Assembly: GCF_041381155.1 (NCBI RefSeq)
Contig: NC_091137.1
Span: forward strand, 21,435,655 to 21,499,654
Length of the DNA stretch: 64,000 bases
Direction of reading: 5' to 3'
Source of the DNA: Argopecten irradians
Taxonomy: Eukaryota; Mollusca; Bivalvia; Pectinida; Pectinidae
Under the pieces are notes generated by a model. The model made no database searches. It was not told the DNA's origin and saw nothing but the letters and a program-made list of their open reading frames with translations. Shown here one piece after another: positions 50,101 through 61,375 of the stretch (the first letter of the stretch is position 1; every line of letters begins with the position of its first letter). Both the position numbers and the translations under genes were made by a program.

Positions 50101-53100
50101 TTTTCGTGGGGGTTTAATTTTCTTCGATTTTGTTTTTTGACCAAAATCAACTAATTTGCATTCCCACGAAAATATATATACCTATACCAATGTCATGTAA
50201 GTTTATGCGTTCATACATTGTAGGATGATTATTTCCTCACTAAATAAGCTCTATTTCGGGGACAAGCATGACAAGTTCAAAGTTGGAAAATATTGTTCAG
50301 AATTTCATAGACTTCATCTACCAACAAATAATTGATTGAGTATATCATGACTCTATCAATGTGACATGATAATTGTTTGTTGGACACATCTGTAAAAACA
50401 CTGACTGAGTACCGACTCTAGATTGTGATTGTAGCTGTGTTGTGTGGTAGAGCTTAGTCCCGTTTGAGGGATCAAACAATACAGGTGACAGTGTCGACTA
50501 TGTATTTTAACGGTAATGTGTAAGGTCTTCTCCACGAATTTAAGTGCCAACGAAATTGTAAAATTTTAGAATCCACGAAAATTGAGCCCAACGAAAATAA
50601 ATGATTTCACAGTAGACATTCACAGATGATAACATTTTGGAAAAATGGAAATGTTTGTCTGTAATTTATAAAAAGTTTGATGGAACAGTCCTGACGACAG
50701 CCATGTATCATATGTCATGATCAGGTGACCATTTAAGCCCATGGACCTCTTGTTTTTTATCAAACATTTTTTATCTATTTTTTTTTTTTTTTTTTTGCTT
50801 ACTTGATTGATTGATATGTATTTTTGATTTTGCATATAACATTTTTTTCAGAAGATTTTGTCATGTGCCGGCAGTTGTGGAACAATAGTAACGCAGCAGC
50901 CTGTTCGCTTTGCCACAAACAAACATTATGATCCAAGAGGGAGAAAATATAGACGGAAAAAGTCTTCTGTCCAGGGAATGGTATTGATGCTTCTCTTTAC
51001 TTAATTACTATAAAAGAAAGATTTTATCAATGCTTTACAATATCTATAGTGTATATGTCAGACTGGTGAATACTTGACACAATATAAGGTTGATAAATAA
51101 ACCAGATGTCCTTGCTCATTAAAATTATCAGTTGAGACAATCATTTAAATTTACATTTATCTTTGAGATCTGTTAGACTTCCATTTGTAGACTTAGGAAT
51201 AAAATGCTCAATCATCTTACACAACTATCATGGTTAACCCACAGTAACCAGAGGCGGAGGAAAAGCTGCTTCCTGGAGAAACAACATGTTACCATGATGA
51301 TTGCTAGAAACAATTCACATCTAATTATATTATTACGATGTACATTATTCCTAACAAACTGTCACAGGGATGTAATGAGTGTAATTTTGTTTTATTTTGT
51401 GATTTATGACAGAATCAATTGCTGAATCCTGAAAACCCTGAAATGGACACCCCTGACAAAGTGAGAATATACATGAAGAGGTTTGGGTTGTTACCACGGA
51501 AAGTTTTCAGCGAACAAATCGACTTATCATGTACAAGTAAGTATGAATTGCTACCACCGAGAGTATTGGTGGGCTATTAAAATCGCCTTTCATCCGTGGT
51601 CCGTGTTCTGTACGTTTACAATTCTTGGATTTTGATGATTGTTTGTTACAGCTATTTCTCATTAAGTACTTAAGGGATCTGTCTCAAATTTTAAATGCAG
51701 GTTCCCCTAGGGCCCTAGTTGTATTGTGCATATTGCATTTTGGGACCAATCGGTCAACAAGATTGCCGCCATCTTGGATTTTGATAATTGAAATTTGTTA
51801 CCAATATTACTCAGAGAGCACTGAAGGGATCTGTCTCAAATTTAATATGCATGTACCTGTAGGGCCCGTGTTGTGCATTGGGTATTTTGAGGCGATTGGT
51901 CTACAAGATGGCTGACAGATCGCCATCTTGGATTTTGATAATTGAAGTTTGTTACTGCTATATCTCAGAAAGTACTGAAGGGATCTTTCTCAAATTTCAT
52001 GCAGTCAAAGATTGAAATGCAGAGAAAAGATCCCCCTTTCCATTGTCAGGCGTAGATTATTCTTTGGTGGGCAGTGTTGTCTTATACTAGTCCCATAAAT
52101 CAGTAACAAACATGAAACCTTTTACACTGTTACAGGTACAACATTTGATGAATTTGTTCCCCCAGAAGGAGATGGAAAGTCTTCTCTATTATCTGTTAAT
52201 GTAAGTACTACTTCTATATAAAACAATGCAGTGATGTTTACACAGGTTAGTCTGCCATCTTACCAGAATGCCATATCATGTACTATCTGTCGAGCATCTG
52301 TTGTTCACATATCACCCATATAGGATGGAGATTCAAAATTGTACAAATTAGTGGGCAGATACCAATTTGATTCAAGTACTGTTAAAGCACGTATTTTAGC
52401 AGTAATTTTATTTCAGCGGCACCAATTGTGTTTTCTTTATACCTATCTATTACACAGCTATAATGATGATTGCGCAAAATCATCTTGTGCTATTACACCT
52501 GTTCAAGAATGCATGTGGACTATAACTTGATTGCACCTTAATTATAAATTGATTACATTTGATAATCGATGTTGTTTTCAAATTGCTATCTTATCATTAT
52601 TGAGATATCTCATGTACTCATGAAATTTCTGACTTCATAGTCACTGGCTTATTTATTAAAGGCCCACTTCCTTTCCAAAATGGCTTTTGATTTTTAAAAT
52701 GGGAAGGTAAAACGAGATCGATAATTTTGTAGAGATGCAAAAGTTATTAACTTAACATTCATACACATTTATCATCACCTTCTGAACAATTTAATTAAAA
52801 TAAATAAAATGTTAATTTTCATAACACGGGTCGTCTTATGTTTCCCGCCATCGTCCTAAATGCTGCGCAGTAGTTGACTATGACTGCGCCAGACGACAAA
52901 ACAGTGAAATAACTCTCCACTGTTTTCATGTATTACGCAGGAAATCTTGCATATGTTTGGTGTTATAACCTCATCTTAGGCCATCGGTATATATTTTCTG
53001 ATGTTTTTTAAGAAACTTTTATGTTTTGCTCTGAAAAGGTAGTGGGCCTTTAAGACCAATCAAGGGTCAAAGAAAAAATTGTCTTCATTGTCAAGTAGTC

Positions 53101-56100
53101 TAATAGAGTTACAATTGTAAGTTGTGTCTCTATTTAGTATGGGGTATATGTACTCCAAAAGATGGTAATATTAAGAAGTTAGTCTTTATACAGACAGAGG
53201 TGGTTGCTAATGCTGATTTTACTGTAAAGCAAAAAGAAGATACCAACAGTATATGTCTATAGCTACATGTATATGTCTATAACTATTATGTCTATAACTA
53301 AATGTATATGTCTATAACTATTATGTCTATAACTACATGTATATGTCTATAACTACGTGTATATGTCTATAACTATTATGTCTATAACTAAATGTATATG
53401 TCTATAACTATATGTATATGTCTATAACTACATGTATATGTCTATAACTACGTGTATATGTCTATAACTATTATGTCTATAACTAAATGTATATGTCTAT
53501 AACTACATGTATATGTCTATAACTACGTGTATATGTCTATAACTATTATGTCTATAACTACATGTATATGTCTATAACTATTATGTCTATAACTACATGT
53601 ATATGTCTATAACTATTATGTCTATAACTACATGTATATGTCTATAACTATTATGTCTATAACTACATGTATATGTCTATAACTATTATGTCTATAACTA
53701 CATGTATATGTCTATAACTATTATGTCTATAACTACATGTATATGTCTATAACTATTATGTCTATAACTACATGTATATGTCTATAACTATTATGTCTAT
53801 AACTACATGTATATGTCTATAACTATTATGTCTATAACTACATGTATATGTCTATAACTATTATGTCTATAACTACATGTATATGTCTTAAATCTAAACA
53901 GAGAGGTAAAGACTTTTTGATGGGAAATCTATTGAAAGGAAAGAACTTAAAAGACCGCAGAAAACTGAAGCAATATGATACAGCCTATGATGACAAAACC
54001 TTCGCAGAGATGGCACAAGCACAGCTGATAAAAACCTACACACTTCTACAAGAGTAAGTGTCCAAAAAATTAGCCTCTCGCCTCTGACTGTCTGTGTCAA
54101 GCAGTGTAGGTGTCTGATAAGGCATTCTACTACTAGCTCTCCACTTCAAGATATTGATAAAGGACAAAGTGTAGACTGGTCACCCTATCATTAAAGATGT
54201 CAAAGTGTATGCTGGTCATCCTATCATTAAAGATGTCAAAGTGTAGACTGGTCATCCTATCATTAAAGATGTCAAATGTATACTGGTCAACCTATCATTA
54301 AAGATGTCAAAGTGTAGACTGGTCATCCTATCATTAAAGATGTCAAAAAGTATACCGGTCAACCTATCATTAAAGATGACAAAGTGTAGGCTGGTCATCC
54401 TATCATTAAAGATATCAAAGTGTATGCTGGTCATCCTATCATTAAAGATGTCAAAGTGTAGACTGGTCATCCTATCATTAAAGATGGCAAAGTGTAGACT
54501 GGTCATTCTATCATTAAAGATGTCAAAGTGTATGCTGGTCATCCTATCATTAAAGATGTCAAAGTGTAGACTGGTCATCCTATCATTAAAGATGTCAAAG
54601 TGTAGACTGGTCATCCTATCATTAAAGATGGCAAAGTGTATGCTGGTCATCCTATCATTAAAGATGTCAAAGTGTATGCTGGTCATCCTATCATTAAAGA
54701 TGGCAAAGTGTAGACTGGTCATCCTATCATTAAAGATGTCAAAGTGTATGCTGGTCATCCTACCATTAAAGATGTCAAAGTGTAGACTGGTCATCCTATC
54801 ATTAAAGATGGCAAAGTGTAGACTGGTCATCCTATCATTAAAGATGTCAAAGTGTATGCTGGTCATCCTATCATTAAAGATGGCAAAGTGTAGGCTGGTC
54901 ATCCTATCATTAAAGATATCAAAGTGTATGCTGTTCATCCTATCATTAAAGATGTCAAAGTGTAGACTGGTCATCCTATCATTAAAGATGGCAAAGTGTA
55001 GACTGGTCATTCTATCATTAAAGATGTCAAAGTGTATGCTGGTCATCCTATCATTAAAGATGGCAAAGTGTAGACTGGTCACCCTATCATTGAAAATAAC
55101 AAAGTGTAGACTGGTCATCCTATCATTGAAAATAACATAATGTATGCTGGTCATCCTATCATTAAAGATGTCAAAGTGTATGCTGGTCACCCTATCATTG
55201 AAAATAACATAGTGTATGCTGGTCATCCTAACATTAAAGATGTCAAAGTGTATGCTGGTCATCCTATCATTAAAGATATCAAAGTGTATGCTGGTCATCC
55301 TATCATTAAAGATGTCAACGTGTAGACTGGTCATCCTATCATTAAAGATGTCAAAGTGTATGCTGGTCATCCTATCATTAAAGATGTCAAAGTGTAGACT
55401 GGTCATCCTATCATTAAAGATGTCAAATGTATACTGGTCAACCTATCATTAAAGATGTCAAAGTGTAGACTGGTCATCCTATCATTAAAGATGTCAAAAA
55501 GTATACCGGTCAACCTATCATTAAAGATGACAAAGTGTAGGCTGGTCATCCTATCATTAAAGATGTCAAAGTGTAGACTGGTCATATCCTATCAAAGAAT
55601 TCCTTCTTTGCTCATAATGATACATAACGATACATGTATTTTAATATGTTTCTATAATTCATAAAAGTTATTCATCACAAAATCCTTTTGATATGAAAGT
55701 ACTGTGTAATAGAATTAAGTTGCCAGGAAAGCAAATGTTAACATAGGTTTATTACAACATCTGACTTAACTGGTACTTCTTAAAAACAATGTTCAACATA
55801 TGTTAGATCTATAAGGAATCTTCACAAATTATTCATTTTATCAGATATTTGTGTATATAGTGAATTGATGACAGGTAATAAAAATGCAATACTAAAGTCT
55901 TGAAAAATATCAATCATATCCCACTTTGTGTGAAATGTCCCTCTGTTTCAATTCTCTAAAACAACCTTGTGGTGGAATATTAATAAAATGTATATGTTAC
56001 AGTGTAAAGAACAATGAGGATGAGCTCCATGAACTGGTGACCACCCTAGCCTATCCAGTAAGTGTCCCTTAAATCTTACCGATTTTGACCCAATAAGCAT

Positions 56101-57811
56101 TTCTATCCCAAAAAGCGCCCCTGTCCCTTTATTTGAACCCCCCCCCCCCCTCTCGATAAGTGCCTGTGTCGCTATAAGTGCCTTTTTAACTTTCTTATGG
56201 CCTCAAGTTCACTTACTATGAATTTGAATATTGATTAAATGCAGACTTAAAATGTGAAAAGGTTGAACATTCTTTATTTTTAATTCTTTTGAAAATTGCT
56301 TTGTGCAATAAGTTTTTGAAAGGTCTAAATTTGGTCTAATCCACCTTCTATTTTCTCATTTATTAAAAGCTCAGGGTACTTATTAGGTTTAAAACAGTAG
56401 TTGGTTTTTTTTGTTACAGGGCTACCAGTGAATTCTGTTATCCATGTGCATGTTTTCATGTCAGATTTTATTTTAATATATAAATTTAACAACACTCTTT
56501 TCCTTGTGTAAGTTTTCCGTTCCGCTATGTGTTGAGCTTCTGTCAAGCTCCAATAATACCTTAAATGTGATTGTATTATAACTTTAATGTTTTCTATCTG
56601 TAACAGAAATTGGTGTTTGGTTTGGAGTTTAAGACATTCCGTTGGAAGTTTATTGAATCTATTGAACCTCCAAGGGTTGTCCATGTACGGACACAACCAA
56701 TGTTGATGGATGACAATTACTATGCCCAGGTGACAGTGCGATGTCACACAAAACAGGTAAGGTATACGTTTTATCTTCACCAGGAAATAAGTTTTAAAAG
56801 AGGGAATGGATTTTCTTCACAATTTCAGTTGTCTTCTGGAAAAAATCTATCCCAAAAAACCTATGGCTAACAGGCACCTGCTTAAGATTTTCTGATTACT
56901 TTACCAATCCATATAAAGTGGACACCTGTGTATAAGTTACTATGTTATAATGCATGTCAATTACACGTAGTATTTTAACATCTTTTTTTTGGCTGCCATT
57001 AAAGGCCCATTACCTTTCCGAAACAAAAATTTAAAGTTTTTTTAAAAACAACAATAACAGATGAAAATGTATATTGGTGGTCCAAGATGAGGTTACAACA
57101 CTAAATAAATGCAAGATTCTCTCCGTTATCTGTGTGAACAATCAAGATTTGTTTCTCTGTTTTGCCATCTAACATAGTGATAGTCAACTAACACACAGTT
57201 ATTAGGACGACAGCGGGAAACATGAGACAACCTCCGTTATAAAAATTAACATTTAATTTATTCCAATTATATTGTTCAGAAGGGGATAATAAGTGTAGTA
57301 TTGACAGTAAGCTAATAACTTTTACAACTCTACTAAATAATTGATCTCCTTTTACATTTCGTTTTTAAAAACTGAAAGCCATTAGGGAAAGGTAGTGAGC
57401 CATTAACGTTAATGGGATACTTTTACATTTAAATCATTGTTTACCTGTCACGTTTAGATTGCCATACTTTTCTTTAATCATTACATGATTCATATCTTTT
57501 TTTTTTTTTTTTGTTATGGACAGATGTTAGCGATCTATGACAGATTTGGTCGTCTGATGTATGGCAGTGACACTGTACCTAGGGATGTGCTGGAATATGT
57601 GGTGTTTGAAAAACATATTGTGAATATGTATGGAGAATGGAAAATGCACAATAAAATCACACCTAAGTGGATGGCTCCACAGGCGCCGCAGATAAGGACA
57701 CAAGTCAAACCTGAACTTCCAGATAAAGAGGAAATCACAAGAAGGATAAAGGACATGGAAGAAAGTAAAGAAGAGAATAAGGAGAAAGAGGCTGTACAAA
57801 ACACAGGATAG
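44046..57811 (+). CDS. MRPL45: mitochondrial large-subunit ribosomal protein mL45 (Tim44-like), 8 exons, 336 aa
   Basis: Exons: 44046-44093, 50852-50980, 51413-51536, 52136-52200, 53902-54053, 56003-56057, 56607-56756 and 57524-57811. All introns are GT-AG, all phases join, total 1011 nt. Human MRPL45 is 306 aa. Near-identical blocks include [13 protein letters not shown] (from residue 243), [17 protein letters not shown], and the [11 protein letters not shown] and [10 protein letters not shown] region. The first two exons give a basic N-terminus ([16 protein letters not shown], then [20 protein letters not shown]), as expected for a mitochondrial import signal. Known role: mL45 sits at the polypeptide exit of the mitoribosome and helps dock it to the inner membrane, using a Tim44-like fold. 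The C-terminus is a Lys/Glu-rich tail. The first intron (6.8 kb) holds most of the mobile elements, and exon 5 lies between two minisatellites. Confidence 0.96.
44311..45236. mobile_element. 926-bp inverted-repeat element holding two tRNA-like units
   Basis: The ends ACCGTCGATTAGTCCCACC and GGTGAGACTAATCGACGGT are inverted, and the similarity continues inward through CCGGTGATTATG. Weaker pairing extends outward (GGTTAAA on the left, TTTAACC on the right). Inside, a roughly 200-bp block occurs twice in direct orientation (about 44400-44580 and 45010-45200). Each has TGACGGAGCATGCTTC, box A-like TGGCTCAGTCGGTAGA and box B-like GGTTCGATTC or GGTTTGGATTC. It lies in MRPL45 intron 1. Confidence 0.6.
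45436..45536. repeat. hairpin element with about 40-bp arms
   Basis: TGTAGCTGAAAAGATATAAC and CTTCTGA pair with TCAGAAG and GTAATATCTTTTCAGCTACA across a loop of about 20 bp. MRPL45 intron 1. Confidence 0.75.
45672..47063 (+). mobile_element. HINE-like element with eight about 147-bp repeats carrying nuclear-receptor-type half-sites
   Basis: The 5' end is a palindrome (AGCTCACCTGCCCGAAGGCA, then AGTGAGCT). The subterminal GCAGGTGAGC near 47030 is inverted to it. The 3' end is a hairpin (GGGCCCATTGGGCCC) followed by TTGTT. Eight units of about 147 bp fill the middle. All but the most diverged first unit carry TCAAGGTCA followed by CAGGGGTCA (with an extra G in one unit), and most also carry TGACCTTGA just before it. 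No coding capacity. The plan resembles satellite-bearing Helentron-related elements known from bivalves; the assignment is an inference. Confidence 0.7.
47095..47130. repeat. 36-bp poly(C) run
   Basis: An uninterrupted C tract (G on minus), preceded by CCCTC. Length is likely to be unstable and affected by sequencing or assembly. Confidence 0.95.
47308..49030 (+). mobile_element. HINE-like element (same family as 28207-30233), interrupted by a MITE
   Basis: It matches the reverse of the 28-30 kb element: CGACTTCTTCTCCAAAACTG-type start, GGGGCCAAAAGGGG and CCCCTGGGGAGGGG blocks, and the 3' end CCCAAGGGCCTCTTGTT. The palindromic 5' end is not visible. An unrelated 552-bp element splits one unit at 47756-48307. 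Confidence 0.65.
47756..48307. mobile_element. MITE nested in the HINE-like element
   Basis: The ends TAAAGGGAAAATTCAGT and ACTAAATTGTCCCTTTA are inverted. The host repeat reads straight across the site in its other units (CCTGAGATAGC..TTTTAA..CATATCC), which confirms the insertion. An 87-codon frame inside shows no recognisable product. Confidence 0.75.
49220..49330 (-). mobile_element. degraded tRNA-derived SINE copy
   Basis: On minus it reads GGACTGGGTCGGTCAT, then GTGACCAGGTAGCACAATC and a decayed box B, parallel to the better-kept copy at 42955-43052. Confidence 0.5.
50084..50614. mobile_element. MITE with TACTGTGAAATCATT terminal repeats
   Basis: The left end TACTGTGAAATCATTAATTT and the right end AAATAAATGATTTCACAGTA are inverted, with CGTGGG/CCAACG continuing inward. 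Length 531 bp. The inside is non-coding; several CACGAAAAT/ACGAAATT phrases lie near both ends. MRPL45 intron 1. Confidence 0.75.
50719..50754 (+). mobile_element. HINE-type 3' terminus
   Basis: CAGGTGACCATTTAAGCCC followed by ATGGACCTCTTGTT matches the 3' ends of the other HINE-like elements. The remainder of the element could not be traced. It lies just before the pyrimidine tract of MRPL45 exon 2. Confidence 0.5.
51545..52078 (+). mobile_element. HINE-like element, second copy of the 40640-41457 family
   Basis: It starts with the palindrome TACCACC ... GGTGGGCTA immediately after the MRPL45 exon 3 donor. It then has two to three about 165-bp units (ACAAGATGGCTGACAGATCG- and CCATCTTGGATTTTGATAAT-type blocks) and ends near a subterminal GGTGGGC. 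It fills intron 3 almost completely. Confidence 0.65.
52657..53053. mobile_element. about 397-bp MITE, TAAAGGCCCAC family
   Basis: The ends TAAAGGCCCACTTCCTTTCC and GAAAAGGTAGTGGGCCTTTA are inverted repeats. The inside includes CGGGTCGTCTTATGTTTCCC. A sister copy lies at 57000-57405, a degraded one at 62480-62690 and a terminal fragment at 10103. MRPL45 intron 4. Confidence 0.85.
53240..53888. repeat. TATGTCTATAACTA minisatellite
   Basis: About 650 bp built from 15-20-bp modules (TATGTCTATAACTAT and TATGTCTATAACTACATGTA), ending 13 bp before the MRPL45 exon 5 acceptor. A small frame starting inside it runs into exon 5 and is not separate. Confidence 0.95.
54168..55590. repeat. 36-bp minisatellite, about 39 units
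   Basis: The unit contains ATCATTAAAGATGTCAAAGT and GTAGACTGGTCATCCT, with regular variants (GTCAAA/GGCAAA, TAGACT/TATGCT). Because 36 is a multiple of 3, long frames stay open (up to 384 codons on minus, with a 12-residue motif), but these are effects of the repeat within MRPL45 intron 5. Confidence 0.95.
57000..57405. mobile_element. about 405-bp MITE, TAAAGGCCCAC family
   Basis: The ends AAAGGCCCATTACCTTTCCG and GGGAAAGGTAGTGAGCC, with terminal TTAA, are inverted. The inside matches 52657-53053 (GTTTCTCTGTTTTG, CGGGAAACATGAGACAACC). MRPL45 intron 7. Confidence 0.8.
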
Positions 57812-57843
57812 AGTTTTACATTATTGTATGGAGATAAAGTGTG

Positions 57844-57849
57844 AATAAA
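57844..57849 (+). terminator. MRPL45 polyadenylation signal
   Basis: AATAAA lies 33 bp after the MRPL45 stop. A roughly 70-bp tandem duplication of this 3' region follows (GTGAAxATxTAACATGAATTG repeated), the second copy without a perfect AATAAA. Confidence 0.6.
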
Positions 57850-58478
57850 AATCTACTATTATGTGAATATATAACATGAATTGAATAGAGATAAAAAGTG
57901 GATATTATCTTACTACTACGTGAAAATGTAACATGAATTGTATGGAGATAGAGTAAAGATGAAATTAAAAAGGATTTGTGAAGAAATTGCATTCTTTTTA
58001 CATAATTATCTCCTACCTGGACAGAAAGCCAAAAAATGTCCTACCCAAGGGTTGATGTTTTCAATGACTATGCAAATGGTTATACTGCCAAAGGCCAGTG
58101 GATGGGGACAGTCCCTGTGGGTGGGTCAGTCAGGTCCAAAATACTAATACAATGTACCTTCATAGAGCTATTTCAGGAAATTTAGGCATTCTAGCTGTAT
58201 AGTTAGTTCCTAAGTTGGAGTACATGATTTTTGTTTTCATTTTGCAGATATGTATATTAGATACGAGGTATATATATGTTGAGAGTTATCTACCTTCATA
58301 TGAATTTGTTGACTGATTGATTGACAGCTGATCAGCTTTTTGGTGAGAATACATTATCACCTACTAGAGTTACTTCTCTTTATTTCACTCTGCCAGTACT
58401 AAAAAAGGGAAGAAACTATGGAAGATAAGAATGGTGAGAGTGATAGCTTGTATGTAAATTATAAAATGATGTTTTGTG
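57850..58478. other. spacer after MRPL45; no gene seen
   Basis: It contains the duplicated 3' region and short frames without recognisable products. Confidence 0.4.
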
Positions 58479-59313
58479 CAGTGGCGTAGGAAGATGAAAC
58501 CTAATGGGGAGGCAAAGGTCCTCAATATTTTGTAACCCGCCACCGCACCTACAGGAGGAGATTAATTCAACTCCAAACCATATATGCTTTATGCACTTTT
58601 TTCATTTATCATTAATTTAATCCTTGTACAAATTTATAGACAGTGGGGTCGCTAAAAGGAAATTTACGAATACTCAAATTGGCCAAATTAGCGTGTGAGC
58701 ACCGAAGACGCGAGATAATGGTGTTTTAGGGGTCTGAGGGTAACCCCTGGGGAAAATACTGTAATTTAGAATGGCTGAGATGAGTTTCACAATGTATTTT
58801 AATGATGATAAAGCGTTCTTAACATGGTAATTTTTCGATTTAAAGCTACCTTCATTTAGAAATGATAATTGTGTTGTCTTAACATTATGCAACCCTACTG
58901 GATCTGAATATACCGGCTTCACACCAACGGCACATTGTTGTATAACATAAAAAATGAATTAATTGTCTCGCTAAGACATATAAACAAATTGATCTTTTAA
59001 GAGACATTTTTTAAATAGTACATAGAATCCCTTGATGATGGACATTTTAAGTCTAGTTCGTGTGTATTGAATTTTTACTATTTAAGGTTTGACATAATGT
59101 GCTTGAACGTTTTAGGAAATGCGCCGCACAGCGGAAAATTTTCTAGAATGAAGTACGAAAAATGTGCAGGAGGACCCTTTTTTCTTTCAAATAAGCATTT
59201 TTAGAAAATTTCAGTCGGCAAAAATGAGGAGGGCAAAAAGACATGTTTGCCCCCTCGTCCTGAGGACCGGGGGAGTAGTTGCCCCCCTGCCCCCCCTGCT
59301 TCCTACGCCTCTG
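58479..59313. mobile_element. hAT-like non-autonomous element, CAGTGGCGTAGGAAG ends
   Basis: CAGTGGCGTAGGAAG and CTTCCTACGCCTCTG are inverted with one difference, and CAGTGGCG is typical of hAT termini. The flanks GTTTTGTG and TTGTGTGA are similar but not a clean 8-bp duplication. Near the right end is a C-rich stretch. A minus-strand 82-codon frame inside is not recognised. Confidence 0.65.
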
Positions 59314-59456
59314 TTGTGTGAATGAATATTATTATGAAACAAGTATTGACGATTTCAGTTTTACTGTGTGATCAGTATATAAAGTGAAAATCTACAATTT
59401 GAAACTTTCTGTTATTTATCGTTTTTCAGAGGAATTGAAATTACTGGGTAGTCTTT

Positions 59457-60540
59457 AAGGTCACCTGAGACAAAGTCTCAAGTGACCTATTTTAATCGCC
59501 TTTTGGCCATCGTCGTGCATTTGTCTGTCGTCCGTCGTGTGTCTGTAAACAATTACATTTTCAGCTTCTTCTCTTAAACCGCTGAAGCAATTTCAATGAA
59601 ATTTTGCACAAACCTTCTAAGCCATAAGGCCAATCCAAATTGTGAAGTATATGACCCCCACCCCCCACGGGGCTGTGGGAGGGGCCAAAAGGGTTAAAAT
59701 TGGCTAAAATTGAAAAAATCTTCTTCTCCACTCAGAGATGTGGTAGAATCAAATACTCTTCATAGATAGAAAGGTCTTAAGGCCCTTTACAAAAATTGTG
59801 AATTATATGACCCTGGAGTCTCATGTTTCTCCCTGGGGAGGGGGTCAAGTTTACTATAGTTTATATAGAAAAACACATTTATGAACGTTATTTGTTTATT
59901 CATCATAGGAAATGAGTCAAACTGGGTTAGAATGATTAGCCTGAAATAGCATTTTAACATCATATCCATATTGGTCCTGGCCGACCCCCAGGGGCCAAAA
60001 AGGGGTCAAAATGGTTAAAATTTTAAAATCTTCTTCTGAATTCACAGATTTGATGGAACTAGATACTAGATTGGAAGGTATTAAGGCCCTTTACAAAAAA
60101 TTGTGAATTTCATGCCCCTGGGATCTCAGATTTTCCCCTGGGGAGGGGGTCAAATTTACTTTAGTTTATATAGGAAAAACACATTTAAGAACATTATTTG
60201 CTTAGTTTTTATAGGAAATTAGTCAATCTGGGTTAGAATGATTAGCTTGAGATATCATTTTAACGTCATATCCATATTGGTCCTAGCCAGCCCCCAGAGG
60301 CCAGAGGGATGGGGCCAAAAGGGGTCAAAAAGGATAACATTTCTAAACAAAAATCTTTCTACTGAATTCACAGATTTGATGGAACCAAATACTTTTAATA
60401 GATTAAAAAACAAAATTTATAAAATCACTGACTGACTTCAAGGGTCTGATGGGCCAATATATAGTGTTTATATGTCTTTGTTTCATTCTGTATCTGAACT
60501 CAGGTGACTGTTACAGTTAAGTCCCATAGGCCTCTTGTCT
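59457..60540 (+). mobile_element. HINE-like element, same family as 28207-30233
   Basis: The 5' palindrome is AGGTCACCTGAGAC then GTCTCAAGTGACCT. Inside are three or so units with CCCCTGGGGAGGGGGTCAA blocks. Near the end, CTCAGGTGAC is inverted to the start. It ends GGCCTCTTGTCTTGTT, with the final CTTGTT shared with the next element. Confidence 0.75.
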
Positions 60541-61346
60541 TGTTATCTCCCGCCCAACGAAGTTGGCAGGGGATATACAAATGGGTTCCGTCTGTCCGTC
60601 CGTCCGTCCATCCGTCTGTCCGTACGAATGGTTTCCGGAGCATAACTCTAAAACCAGTAGAGATATTTCCACGAAACTTCATACACACATTGGTCTTATG
60701 GTCTAGTAGTGCCTTTTGCTATTTTAAGGTTTTCATTTTTTGCATTTTTTCCGTAACCATGGAAACATTGCTGAAAATGTCATATTTTTGTACCAGGTTC
60801 AGCATAACTCCAAAACCAGAAGAGATATTTCCACATCTTCATAGACACATTGGTCTTATGGTCTAGTAGTGCCTTTTGCTATTTTAAGGTTTTCCTTTTT
60901 TGTACTTTTGTCTGTAACCATGGAAACATTGCTGAAAATGGCAGATTTTTGTGTAAGAATCGTTTCCGGATCACAACTCTAAAACCAGCAGAGATGTTTC
61001 CATGAAACTTCATAGACACATTGTTCTTATGGTCTAGTAATGCCTTTTGCTATTTTTAGGTTTTCACTTTTTGTGCTTTTTTTTGTAACCAAAGAAACAT
61101 TGCTGAAAATATCATATTTTTGTAGCAGGTTCATTTCCGGAGCATAACTCTAAAATCAGCAGAGATATTTCCACTGCATAGACACATTCATTTTATGGTC
61201 TAGTAGTACCTTTTGCTATTTTTAGGTTTTCATTTTTTGCACTTTTTCCTGGTTTTTTTCATACACATAAGTCTCCACAATCAAACTTACTTCAGCTTTG
61301 ATATCTCCATTGGCGGGGGATCTGAATGACTATGTCCTTGTTAATT
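60537..61346 (+). mobile_element. HINE-like element with four about 175-bp repeats, CTCCCGCC palindrome
   Basis: The 5' palindrome is CTCCCGCCCAACGAAG then TTGGCAGGGGA, followed by CGTC/CCGT repeats. Four units carry AGCATAACTCTAAAACCAG, GGTCTTATGGTCTAGTAG and GGAAACATTGCTGAAAAT. Subterminal TTGGCGGGGGA and terminal CCTTGTTAAT close it. It follows the previous element with no gap. Confidence 0.65.
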
Positions 61347-61375
61347 TTTGATTATGTATCTATTTCTCAATAACT

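Noticed and set aside
54252-55406. A 384-codon minus-strand ORF (12-residue repeats) and a 278-codon plus-strand ORF over the same stretch
   Set aside because: Both result from a 36-bp minisatellite whose length is a multiple of three. They lie inside MRPL45 intron 5, and several frames stay open at once.
56325-56780. A 151-codon minus-strand ORF
   Set aside because: It lies antisense to MRPL45 exon 7 and its intron, with no family resemblance.
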